Source: Daphnia carinata
Lineage: Eukaryota > Arthropoda > Branchiopoda > Diplostraca > Daphniidae
Direction: 5' to 3'
DNA length: 64,000 bases
Assembly: GCF_022539665.2 (NCBI RefSeq)
Contig: NC_081333.1
Span: 6,322,971 to 6,386,970 of the forward strand
Part shown: positions 51,501 to 62,988 of the stretch, piece by piece
How positions within the stretch are numbered: the first letter of the stretch is position 1
Layout of the letters: every line of letters starts with the position of its first letter
Translations under genes and position numbers: made by a program
Notes under the pieces: model-generated
What the model was told of the DNA's origin: nothing
Databases searched by the model: none
What the model saw: the letters and a program-made list of their open reading frames with translations, nothing else

Positions 51501-54500
51501 ATCAGGGCAACAGGCAAAGAGTCGTTACATGGAGAAAAGTTATTTAATGCCCAATTTTATAAGCACTCGCAGGTTGCTGATGCCATAGGTGTCCTCTACG
51601 TTGCGAGTTATACAGACACTGAACTCCACCAGGGCTGCCAGGGCTACTTCGCTTGCAGTGTGGGCATGCGTTACATAGCTCATCGGGATTACAAAAAAAA
51701 AAAAAAAAAAAAAAATATTCTTCTTCTTGGAAATGGATAATGTAACCGTCGACTCAGTGAAAGGCGGTGGGCAGAGAAATGTCCTGAGCGCCGATCGAGG
51801 CACGCTGGAAAAATGCTGTAAGAAAGCTTTCACTTCGACAGACTCACAACCCCCCAAAAAATAAAAAATTAATAACAATAATAATAAAAACGAAAATATA
51901 AATACTGATCGCACAAACGATTTCTCTACAACGTCTCTCTCTCTCTCTCTCTCTCTCTCAAGAGTCAGTCAGCCTACTTTGCCGACATGAGTTTCGTGGC
52001 CTTCATCAAACATCGCATCCGCACACATTTCGTCTGGTGCCGTGCATGCGCTCATTAATTCCCTTTCATCACGTTTCCAATCAAGGTTACAATAGATTAA
52101 TATGCGTTTGATTTTTGGGAAGTTGCTTAACTGCCGCCGATGGTGCAGGATTCAAAACAATAACCTCTACTCTATACAAGAGTTAACTACTTTGCTAATA
52201 CGTGGCTATTTTTCAATTGCTGTCGTTAAAACAAAATGTATCAATAGAGTCGAATATTCTCAGCCAACTGATGATGAACTGATGCGCGTGAAGGCGCCAA
52301 TGAAAGAGTGATTTAAAAAGAATGAGTCTTATTCTTAGCGGATAGGGGGCGAATTGCGAAACGCCTTCTTATACCTGAAACAACAGACGTTGAGATCGGG
52401 TAGGTCAAAGCACCGCTATTAGAAGTTCGGTGAAACGAACTACAGTACAAAGGCAATCGTCGATCAAAGGTATAAAGCTGTCTTGTTGAAGAACTAATGT
52501 CAAATAGACAGCATTATGTTTTGAACCGACTTTTTGATTTGCTTATTAAAAAAAAAAAAAAATACATATACTGTATATCTCATGAAAATTGGAAAGCAAA
52601 TATCGCACTGTCGAGGTGATACCGCAGTTGTGGATCTCCGACGTGGATGCTGCGTGCAAGCATAACCAGCAGGTCTTGCATATGCAAATAGGGAGATTGG
52701 TTCAGGTCTTTGCTTTGACTCTCTCCTTTTTTCATCGTCCTATCTTTTTATGCTTTGCTTCGTTTTTTTGTGATGCATTGCCGCGAGAACAAACTTTCTC
52801 CCCCATTTTTTTTTTTTTTTGCTACTTTGGAAAATGCTTTTTACCTTTGTATTTTTATTTTCTAAGGGTTGACGCGTGGGGGTAGACTCGGTTTTCATAC
52901 ACAGACACAAAAAAATGATTAAATATAGAGGAAAAGAGTTGGCATTCAAGTTCAAAGATTAGGGCGGAAAGGCCCGCTGATGAGGCAATAGCGATGCGGG
53001 TGATAATCTGGAATGAGAATGCAATCCCAGGGTCCAACGTCGCGGCTATTTGCGCGATGAGCGTCTCCCCAATGAACACATAATCATCTGACTCCAAATA
53101 TTATAGCGGTATGGGACTATCTTGGAAGCAGCAAGGAATGAAAGACTTGGAGAGTGCTGCGTTAAAAAGAGAAAAAAAAAACCGATGATGGATGAGAAGC
53201 GATGGGAATCAAGATCAAACTTATCTTTTGTTTCTCACCAAAAATTTCCCTATAACCTTGGAAAGGTGATGGGGACGAATGCGATAGACGACCGTCTAGC
53301 TATATACCAAAAATCTATTGTCCGGCTTTCTTTTTCCTTAATATTTTGGTGGCGCGATAGTTGATCGTGCGATTGTGAACGATTGGGCGTCATCGCAGTT
53401 CGACCAGCCTGCGCGCACCGATCTCTATCGAAAATAAAGAAACGTTGTCGTTGAAAAAAAAAACATTTTCTCGTTCCGATGAAGAGCACATCGTCGACGT
53501 TGGTACGAAAAAAAAACGGATGTTTCACTTGTTAACTGGAAACATTGCGCCTTTGCACAGTTTTTGCTAGTTTTCGTTCATATGGCTATCGCTGAATCGC
53601 AATAACACGGTCAAGCTTATTTCAATTAATATTCAAAGAGGCGGAAAGATAAGCCGTTCGATTGCGAAATAGTAAAAAAAAACAGCTAGGTAGAATTTAA
53701 TTGGCATTTCTTTTTTCTATTTCTTTCCATCTTATCTTCAAATGTTGTTTCTCAACTTTAGCGTACAGTCGATGCCCCAGTTTCCTATTCTTTTCCTACA
53801 TTGTGTTCTTTGAAGAAGAGGAAGAAGAAGAAGAAGCTGTGAATGACCATCCGGAGCAAGTTGGGAATGGCAACTTGTTTTATGTACGTCAGTTGTATAG
53901 TGTCACGATCCCAATCAAAAGATACCGTCGCAAGATAGAAGACAACTTGCGACAAGAACCTACGAAGTATCATCTCTGGCCGTGGGAAATGTACGTACAC
54001 TAATCAAAAGTCGAGTTCTCCTATCGGACGTATAACCGTATTCACTAGACGAGCGACGACCCGCAGCCGCTAGCCCATCACCTTTCATTCTCATCATGTT
54101 CAGCAGCATCGTTCCGTCTCAGTGACCGGCATGTCTGATTGAGTTGATGTCAACTGTTTTCTATTTTTTTTTTTCTTCAAAACTTCACATTAATTGAGAA
54201 GAGCTCCGAGAACGACGTCAACCTCTTTTCTTTTTTTTTCTCTTTCTTTTTTTTTTCTTGTGCCTTTGTGCGCTGAGACGCATTCCTGTCACTTGCTATA
54301 CAAATGCGACCTGGTCACGGGCTTATTATTGTTTGCTCACGATTATCAATCTGCTTTTTTTTTCTTTCCTTTTTTTTTTTTGACTCATTCGAAAGCTAGC
54401 CAAAGTTCCCACGGCTGTGGACGGACAACGCAATCGGGACTAGGTTCGGGAAACAAAATCTTTGATGGATTTATGTACCAATAATTATCCCACTCAATTA

Positions 54501-57500
54501 TCACAATGTGACTAGTCGTGCACGATGAAACTAAAAAACAACTCGGAAGGAACATGTTTTCCGCATTCTAAAAGCACGTCTGCACAACTAACAAAGGCTA
54601 CTAGACATCCAATCAGTTTATGAGATAGCATGTCACTAATGAAGAGTAGCGCTGCGATTGGGAAGCAAAAGAAATTTGGAGCACGACCGTTCTCAGACTG
54701 GCGATCACTAAATTAAGTTTACCGGTGCTACCTTCAGCAATATACATGTATATGCTCATAATGTCGACGTGTTGCGGCTATAGAACACCAGCTGAGCAGT
54801 TCTGCGTTCAATAACTGGGAGTAAAATAGTGTGTGTTATTTTTATTTATGGACGTCTTCTTGGATAGATCAAGTAATTCCTCGGAAAGGCGTGTCGGTTG
54901 AGATTTCCTGATGAACACGTTATTTGTATTTATGTCAGGACAATGTCTCACTTGTCGAAGATTATTATTTCTGGTATGCTGATTATTAAGTTATATATTT
55001 ACGTTGCCTCTGTGATAAATTATTCGTCTAACCGGCTAAACGAGTGGTGTTTTGTTAAAAAGCAGTATTTATCGAAACTATAAGGCACTTTCTTTTACGA
55101 TGTCGTGGGTCAGGTTAAGCGCAAACTTGATGTTGAGTGGACAGTGCCATTTCGATGTGTTTACGGTGCAGCAGAATTTCCGGTGTTACATGTTTCTGGT
55201 TCAGAACGAGTGTGCAAAGCGTCAGTTCGTCACTTGCTTATCCTGCCTAACGACTGTTCCATAACCAGCAGCCCCACAGCCGGTTCAGTGTTTGGTTCTG
55301 GCTTATTTGTTCCTGTTTATTTGTTCTTGCGTCACACCACCTTCGTGTCATTCATTTGTTTCGCTTGATTCGTTCTTGTTATTGCGGTGACGGCAAGTCC
55401 GAAAAATCTGCAAACGGAAGGCCACATTGTGTTCGCACCGTTCATCGCGTGTATCAATGGAAAATAATAATAATGCATAAAACATACAGGCCATCTCGAA
55501 AAACGAGTTTCCTTCCAGCTGAATATGGTGGTTGTCACCATAAAACATTTAGCACGTTTACTAATAAAAAAAAAAATGGCTATGCTACACACGCTTTTCG
55601 CCTCGGAAGTGTGAAGAGATTACAGCCGGCTCAATTCAAGTTTCATCGTAATCATCCATCACCCGTACGGGTTCATACGGGATGTGATTTTTGATTACTC
55701 GTCAGAGGCCCTCTAAAACTTAACACTCAGCTATGAGGCCTAGATGTCTATATAAGATGCAACGATCAATTAACTTCAAACAACTTTGCTAGCGAGGTGA
55801 TAATTATTGGTGGCGTATTGAACCATTAGGCACTGAGGCCAGTCAGGTACTTATTTCTTTATTATAACGCGAAAAAGGCGATCGCGGACCTTGATAGGCC
55901 TACAGCAACAACTTCTAAAATGTAACCCATAAAACGAGTTTTAAAAAGCACTACATTTGCGATTAGTTTACTATTTTCATCCACTTTTTTTCCTGTTAAT
56001 GCAACGGTAGAAGCTATGCATCATTTCCCTCTCCTTTTTCTTATCGTACTGCCATTTTAGCAGCTTCAGAAATTTATGTTTGCAAGTTTTTAGCTTTAAA
56101 AAAAAAACCTGTGCTCGGCACGCAAGAAAATTAACAACGAGTGGGAAAAAGAATAAACATATCATTGAATTGAGCCGACAAAAAATAAAATTAAGAGCAC
56201 AAAAACGAAACCAAGGGCTCATAGGCAAAGAATCGAAGCGTATGACTAATGAGCTGTCAGGGAGGGGCAGCCGACTTGAGAGCGTGGTCCCCCGATGTTG
56301 AATTCTTTTGTTTATGCGCTCGCCGAAGTTAGGGACGCCGACATGTTCTTCAAGCGGACTGTTGCCTATCTATGGCATCGGGGAATTTCGATGCACGGAG
56401 GATACCAGCCACCTAAAGTTCTTCCCAGTTATGAAATCCCCAACTTAGATTCCCAACCGTTTGTAATGCTCTGTTCGGATGCATTTGTGCGTCCCACCAG
56501 GAAAAAAAAAAAATGAAATGAAAAAGAGAAAAAGAACAAAAAGGGAAGGCATGCGATCTACGTGATTCTGACGTAAGGGACAAAGTTACGGAGGATAGGT
56601 GAATGTAGCCGCGCATGCAAAGCGAAATGTCTTGTGAAAACTAAATATTTCGGCCGGGAAAGAGACAAACTGAAACCGACGGCACGAGAGTTTTCTTTTT
56701 CTTTCTAAAAAGTGAACGACATAGTATTATAACGATCTAGCGAATGTCTGCTGTCTCTCACATTTTTAATTAGCGCTGTGTAGATTGGACTGATAGATGC
56801 CCTACATATTATTTTACTTTTCTCCACCAATGACAGTTCACCTGCAAGTCGCCTTTCTCCGTCTTCACCTGCTGCATTAATATAACATTACAATCCAGAC
56901 ATACCTCATCATTCGGCTCCATTTGAAACGAAATGATAGAGTTACTAGGCTGCCCGGGCTATTTAGGCTTTTTCAAACGGCGATATCGGTGTCTTCCGAC
57001 AATTTAAAAAATGTTTCTCAAAAAGATTTTACGTTTGGCTATGCGCACGTGTCTGCTTTGGCTGTTTTTGTTCTTCGTTATTTCTTTCTTTTTTGTTTTT
57101 CTTCCTAAGTATAACAGGTAACGATGTTACAAGAGTAACATTTAATAAGCGTGTTCTGCGACACTTTTTGTTTGGCGGGCAAGCCCGGTTAGGTGAGTTG
57201 TCCAAATCAAAAACGCTTGGCCGCGCTTGTAAATGTAAGTGTTAGTTCACTTAACGACAGGTATATCTTATTTTTTTCTCGGTTCTGGGTAAGACATAAC
57301 TGGTCTCAACGTGTGCGTCTTATACGTCAACGAACAATCTGCTTTTCTGATGGTCACACACATCCCTGACAGCAGCAGCAATACAGAAACGTGAAAGGCC
57401 CAAGTTTCTTCGAAAATGCTCAAACTGTCGGCCCGATAATGCCGTCCCTGACGCTAGCTGCGATGTGTGCAGCAGATTTCGCTTACGGGATCTCAATTGG

Positions 57501-57840
57501 GAACGAATGGAGTTTGAACCATCACCAGTCGCCCGTTGGTATTGCTTCAGAAAAGAGCGACATGCATTACTAACCTGTTGTCTTCCCCATTTTTCGGACT
57601 GCCTTCGGACGACTGCTGTAAAGCAAGAGCTGATTGACGGTGTCCAGGGCTCACAGGTGGCAGTGCGTTGAGAACGGAGCAACCGCCCAAACCGGCTGCA
57701 TCAACATTTGGATCAGGGTCAGTCCCGTTGACGGAAGAGTAACTGGTATAACCTGATGTTTGTGCGGCTGAGCTCGAACCGTGAGGTGAAGATGCTCTTG
57801 TTGGCGCAGCCATCTCGTCTGACTGGTCACTGCTTGCCAT
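30516..57840 (-). CDS. grh: Grainyhead transcription factor
   Basis: Grainyhead is the CP2-family factor that controls epidermal barrier genes, wound response and epithelial chromatin opening. Fourteen coding exons are read: 57575-57840, 44030-44569, 42656-43658, 42228-42484, 41227-41389, 40153-40264, 37375-37469, 36742-36798, 34112-34213, 31515-31694, 31378-31427, 31074-31290, 30800-30864 and 30516-30645 (3237 nt, 1078 residues). Exons 1-4 encode a long Ser/Gln/His-rich region containing [20 protein letters not shown], the conserved activation-region motif. The DNA-binding domain runs from exon 5 ([22 protein letters not shown]) through [65 protein letters not shown] and [18 protein letters not shown]. 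The C-terminal ubiquitin-like dimerisation domain starts at [12 protein letters not shown] and ends TLKELYDT. The start used is [10 protein letters not shown]; an in-frame Met 18 codons upstream is possible. Exon 1 membership rests on phase and position rather than strong homology. Confidence 0.93.
32521..32560. repeat. GT-rich simple repeat in grh intron
   Basis: Interrupted TG dinucleotides (gtgtgtgtatgtgtgtgtatgtg) lie in the intron between grh exons 9 and 10. Confidence 0.8.
33632..33650. repeat. CT/GA dinucleotide tract in grh intron
   Basis: A (CT)n run of about 19 nt lies in the intron between exons 9 and 10, followed by pyrimidine-rich sequence to about 33725. Confidence 0.85.
34214..36741. 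other. grh intron between exons 8 and 9
   Basis: Most of this 2.5-kb intron is low complexity: an A-run at 34630-34650, a purine-rich stretch at 35370-35660 and T/A-runs near 35680 and 35985. Open frames across the purine tract are compositional artefacts. No further exon was recognised. Confidence 0.5.
35376..35397. repeat. GA dinucleotide tract in grh intron
   Basis: A (GA)n run of about 22 nt begins a roughly 280-bp purine-rich stretch on the plus strand. Confidence 0.85.
37470..40152. other. grh intron between exons 6 and 7
   Basis: This 2.7-kb intron carries no recognised exon. It contains an 11-G run at 38204-38214 followed by AGGAGAGAAAGGG, many A/T homopolymers, and a CT-rich stretch at about 38578-38630. 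Confidence 0.5.
43684..43747. repeat. Poly-A/AAT-rich tract in grh intron 2
   Basis: About 64 nt of almost pure A with TAAA/AATAA interruptions lies 26 nt past the acceptor of exon 3 (minus strand: a long T-rich tract upstream of the acceptor), so it may act as an extended polypyrimidine tract. Confidence 0.75.
46272..46290. repeat. Alternating CG tract
   Basis: Nineteen nucleotides of uninterrupted alternating C and G, unusual in this AT-rich window, within CpG-rich surroundings from 46225 (CTGCGCGTTCGTGCGCTTCG). Such sequence can adopt Z-DNA. Confidence 0.85.
51030..51048 (+). repeat. G-run with quadruplex potential
   Basis: Eleven G's followed by AGGGAGGG give at least four G-triplets in 19 nt on the plus strand, the non-template strand being opposite to grh transcription. 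Confidence 0.7.
51934..51959. repeat. CT/GA dinucleotide tract, the longest in the window
   Basis: A (CT)n run of about 26 nt in grh intron 1; on the grh-sense strand it reads (GA)n, the kind of site bound by GAGA-factor proteins in insects. Confidence 0.85.
55105..55368 (+). other. Protein-like open frame in grh intron 1
   Basis: An 88-codon open stretch without an ATG start reads [20 protein letters not shown] followed by [18 protein letters not shown]. Its local base composition is more balanced than the surrounding intron. It might be a relic of a transposon protein or an unspliced exon of a plus-strand gene, but no family was recognised. Confidence 0.2.
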
Positions 57841-57964
57841 GATACGGATACACGGACCACCGCAGTGGGACTTAACGAGGACGCGACAAGACAAGCACGT
57901 GGTTACGACTGTTTTACTCCAACCCGTCTACTTGGCCTCTTCCAATTATCTTTGTCTCACGTTC

Positions 57965-58048
57965 TCTCCCTTTCCTTTTTTTCTTTTTCTTTCTTTCTTT
58001 CTTTCTTTCATCTTTTTCTTTTTTTTTTGTGTGTGTGTGTGTCTCTCC
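57965..58048. repeat. Pyrimidine tract with CTTT and GT repeats upstream of grh
   Basis: About 65 nt of C/T only, including six TTTC units, runs directly into (GT)n. It lies 125-210 nt upstream of the chosen grh start codon, probably in 5' UTR or promoter, and is a purine tract in the grh sense. Confidence 0.75.
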
Positions 58049-61000
58049 TTCCCGCTGCCGTTGCTGGTGTCTTCTCTCAGAGCGTACCGCGGGAGAAATA
58101 CACGAATCAAAGGGCGGACCGTAGCCCGCAATCCAAAGTCGATGGAAAAATGGAACGTTTGGAGCGCAACGGTCTGTTGCGTTGGTATACACCGCGATCG
58201 CCGCGTGCCATCCAAAGTTCTTTGATATTGTTTGGCTACGTCAGTCGAATTTATAGAGACAAAGAAACACAACGAAAACACCGTTGATAGGGATTGAAAG
58301 TAGCAACAAACCGCAAGGGTCCACCGAGGTAGACTAACGGCTGCCGCTCAGATATGGCCCACTGAAAAAGGAATGGCTTATCATCGTCAGAATCACTGCT
58401 AGGCCCTCGCATCGGAACTCTCCTGCTTACCTGTACCAGTGCTGCGCAAGCTGCTGTTCCAATAGACAACACGCATATTGTAAATAACATGTGGGGAGGA
58501 AAAAAAAAATCTTCGAATTCATCCAAAACCGAAACCAAACCGCCCCATGTCCCTGCAGGCGTCGTGTCTGATTCATCTACGTCTTTGCAAGTGAACGCAG
58601 AAGAAGGTCGAACATCAAGAGAAGGGAAAGATAGCTGCAAGGAACTTTTCAGCTCTCAACTGCCATTCCACATCACAAGGAAAAACAGGAAAAAAAAACA
58701 TAGACACACACACAAAAAAGAAACAAAAAACGAAAAAAAAAAAAAAAAACGAAAACAAAAATGTCGGACAACAAAAAAGAAAGAAAAAAACAACACGCAA
58801 AAAAGGTAAATAAAAAAGAAATACATTACAAAAAAAAATCTGATAGCGAATTAAAAAAGGCGGGAAATGAATGGTAATGAGGAAAAAAAAAGCAGTAATA
58901 CAGATGGAGATGCTATCAAATGAAAGTTAGAATATTATTTTAATGGCCAACCCCTACGCAGCTCTCAAGCACCTTTGGTGATTGCATACTTGGTTGTTAA
59001 GTAACACAGGCACTTTGACGTGAGCTTTCGGCGGAAATTGTCCGCGCAAACCTTTTAAATAGGAAAACTCCTCGTCTTGGAGAATGAAATACATTTACGT
59101 GAATACGGTGAATCTGTTCAAGATTCTTTGTCGCCAACATTCCGCCTTTAGATCGTTTTTTCATTATGCACATCATGTGCACGCGTCATTCTGCAATCCA
59201 ACGCAACTTGAAATTTGTTCGTATATACGTACGGCGTTGACGTCTTTACTCGAGTGCAAAATAATTGTTCAAATTGGTTGTGCAATCTCAATAAAGCAAG
59301 CGAAATAGTTTACACTTGGCGAGAATACAAACCATTCCAGCGTAACGGCCTCAAAAACAAAATTATATCGGCATTGAGTTTTCTTCAGATTTGCAAAACA
59401 AATTTGACGCCTAACATGGTGTACAAACTGGACACCGTAGCTAGTAATAATTAGCTTGCAGCCCATTCTTTCAGGATTTCCACCATTGGCGTAGGTGTAC
59501 AAAGAAATAATTATGTTCCTCACTTTCCGGTGCTATTTTTTTTTTATATTTAACTCATTGCGCTAGAAATGAAATGCAACATTTGTAAATGAATTTCTTT
59601 TGCAAGACATATTACATTTGCTTTCCAAAATTACCCGTAGATCTTAAAAACAGTGAAAGTATAAAATAGAATTTTGAATGTTGGTCACTGATTTATTTAA
59701 GAAAGGATTAAGAATGTAGTAGGTCAATTGTAGATTGTTTTTTACGTCTGGCACCGGGGATTTTTGGGTTGTGATTTCGGGGTTAAGAACTTCGACATGA
59801 AACTCCTGAGGTAATAATTACGTAAACTAATATTTCAATAAACCAGTTCTTAATAGGGCTCCGCAACTTCCCGATAATAGGCTGTAGGAGCATCCTCTTT
59901 GGCTTATCTGGAAGCCATTCCAGGATCTTTTCCCACATTCAAAACGGGGGATCCTAAATGCATTGAAAGAAGGGTGTAATCGACAGCATTGAATAAACAA
60001 ACATCATGTTTTAAGAGCGTTTTGCCGCTTGCGGTTAGGTTTTCCATTTGGCAGCGGTTAAGAAAATGCAAAAAAGATGTTACCACATCCCAATATTTTA
60101 CCTGAGTCCGAAAAAAAAAACACAAAAAATCTCGCTCGCCAGGTGAAACCAGTAGACGCTTTTCGGCAATGTGATAGAAAAACGAGTTTTTTTAGTTTCA
60201 CTACTGTTGTATAGAGATTTTGTATACGCAGTAGCGCACCATAACTTACAGCCTATTTACAGTGGCAGGCTGGAATGTGATTTGAATCTATTGTGGTAGT
60301 TTTTAAGGAAGCTAACGAGGTTGCAAAAAAAAAAAGGATTGGATATATCGTTGAAATGAGTTACAGGCAACTGATGATGTTATTTTGTTACATAAAACCC
60401 ATCGTCTAGATTCCAACACTAATAATTTTAATGTAAATGAAATTCGATGTCCTAGCATTTTTGTCAGAGTTTTGGTATTTTTGTCGCTAGGTTAAAATAA
60501 GAAATGTCGTGTGGACCAGACGGTATCTACTAATGGCGAATTGCACGGACAACTTTATGAGAATGGTATTTCTTGATTTTATTTGGAAATAAAAAAAAAA
60601 ACTCGACGGGAAAAAGTGGCAAATACCCTAACAACAATTGCTTTGTTTCAAATGATATAGGCCCACGCGTTTGCATTGACCTATGCATTATTCAATACGT
60701 ATGTAGACTATTCAAAATAATATTTTACGTGACGGATGGAAAAGCAAAAAAAGAGTAAATCCTATTTCAGTTTTTTCGACCAAGTGAATCTGTCATTGTG
60801 TTATTGAATGATCTGAACACCTGTAACAATTTTATTACGTGCATTTTGTTCTTTTGCTCCTAAACTGGTTTACCTTTTAGCCTCAATGATAGTGATGAAT
60901 GGGCCTAGACGTCATATCACTCATACATGATTAGAACGTCTTTGGCTGAACATACTTTTCCCGACATTAGCTCATTAGCCTAGGTGTTAAGCCCCAAACA

Positions 61001-62937
61001 GTGACCCGCATTGAACGTTAGAATGAAGAGAATGAGGTTGACGTCTAGGCGAGGATGCTTTTGTACTTATATGGAAACATTTTGTGTTTGTGGAAGGTTA
61101 GACTAGTTATGAAAGACGACTACCTACATGCAAATCTTTGCGCTGAAATTATTGCTGTATTAGATGTTTCAACAACTAAAAGTCACTGTTCTCAGTATTT
61201 TTGATCACATTCTCGGCATATACCTATTGTCACTTGGTCCTAGAAAACATAACATGAATGTACTGTAACATGTAGTGCAACAGCATGTTATTACGTTGAT
61301 ACGTATCAATACACTAATATATGTGAATAGTTATTTTCAAATTGAATAATTTTTTTTTTCTCTTAGGCACGGGGAATGGTATAGGTGAAGCAAATAGCTA
61401 CAACTGATAGAGTGTTTTAGTTGTTGATTGAATCTACTTTCTACATGACCGTCGTAATGTCATTTTCTGTCTGAGCGGGAATAAATGCTCAGCATATTTC
61501 CATAGCTTTAATCGGCTTTAATAGTTCGTCGTCCCTCATCCATGACCTGCATATATTGTAATACAACTAGTAGCCAATATCATGTAAGATTTTGCATTGG
61601 GCAATCCTGATAATTACGCACTTGAAAGACGACCTACCACTCTAGATCAAAACTGGATTCCTGTTGAGGCAATGTAAACTCTTTTCATTTGAATACCGCT
61701 TTGTCGTTGGGGATGCGTTATTTAAATGACTAAAAATATTTTTGACATTTTACAAATTACAAAAGTTTACTTTTGCTCCTGGGAATCGATTTCCTTTTAT
61801 GGGTACTCCCACAGTACCTATGTCGACTAAGGAAATTATCTCATTCATTAGCTATGAACAGAAAATCCGGGGGAAAAATATCCTACCGTCGGAAAAAATG
61901 ATTCTGTCGTTTGAAACACATTTGAGAGTTGAACAATAAGAGCTTAGTTTTAGAAATGATGACAATGTGGAAAAATTTGTAAAAGCAGTCGTTTTTAGCA
62001 GCTCTCGTTCGTCATTGCGTCCTATTTTGGCATCTTTTAAAAGAAAAATCAACTGAAAATTCCAAACGTGCGTGCGTGTGATTGAAAAATAAAAGTTTTT
62101 GGTGGTGGTAAAAGTTTAGAAAACACCAAAAAATGGTGTTTCCTATTTTTTAAAAATTATTTTTGCAACTGGAGGCTTACGAAATAGTAAACAATTTCAA
62201 AAAATATAATTTAAATTAAATATTCATTCTTCTTTCCAAAAATATGTTTAGCTTTTATTAATATACGATTTTAATTGCTTAGAAAGACACCCCTATTTTG
62301 GGGTAACCTGGCTTGGAAACAGGATAAAGTTCCCTGTGCTACATTGTCTCGTATGCCACCATAGGGCCCATGTAAATTGCATATCTTACACTTGAGTACT
62401 GAATCATTTGTATGCATTTACCTCCTCATTTATGTTTACCTTTAATCCCCTTGTAGTTTTATCGTTCGTGTGTTTGCTCTATTGTTCAGAAGCGGAAAAA
62501 AGTTTAAATTATTTTTGTTTGTATGAAGTTTGAGTTTTATTCTAGCACTATCAATACATTGCTTTCCTCGTACGAAATACATGGAGTCAATTTACCCCCG
62601 ATACAGGGCAAGTTGTCTTATTTTTTAAAAATCCCAATTACGGTTGTATAATATTAGGATTTCAGAAATGAAAATATGTAATAGAAAGCAATTTTTTTTC
62701 TATTTTTTTTTTTTTAATCAAGGAAGGTTTTAAAATATGTAAAGGTGTAGATACGGGATATGAAAAACAAAAAAGTGAGCCGACTAGTACGAGTTTCCCC
62801 TATGTTCAATATGTGCATAACCTTTGCGACTAAGTAAGACGTTAACATTGACATTTTAATCAAAACTGTATGTTAAAAAAATATTAGTAGCCAAGACGAC
62901 AATCATACACGGGAAAACTCGTCGAGCAGCATTCCTT

Positions 62938-62988
62938 TATTATTATTATTATTATTTTTCTTCCCTTATGATTATTATTATTATTATT
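62938..62988. repeat. Paired ATT trinucleotide repeats
   Basis: Two (ATT)n runs of about 19 nt each are separated by TTTTTCTTCCCTTATG-like sequence. Confidence 0.8.

Larger units (their letters stand above)
44570..57574. other. 13-kb first coding intron of grh
   Basis: This interval between exons 1 and 2 contains no recognised exon on either strand. It is rich in homopolymers and simple repeats: GA/CT runs at 46984-46998, 47615-47632 and 51934-51959, a CG run at 46272-46290, GGGG-rich sequence at 51030-51048, and A/T tracts throughout. Large first introns of developmental regulators commonly hold enhancers; that role is inferred here. Open frames such as those at 48135-48449 and 48704-49030 lack homology or splice support. 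Confidence 0.6.

Noticed and set aside
57320-57682. A 120-codon minus-strand frame over grh exon 1.
   Set aside because: It is an out-of-frame reading of the grh first exon; the frame starting [10 protein letters not shown] joins exon 2 in phase.
61742-61939. A 65-codon plus-strand frame with a plausible composition.
   Set aside because: It has no recognisable domain and no splice context, and frames of this length are expected by chance in 6 kb.
62125-62150. A small hairpin (AAACACC / GGTGTTT) in AT-rich sequence.
   Set aside because: The stem is only about 7-8 bp and there is no other sign of an RNA gene.
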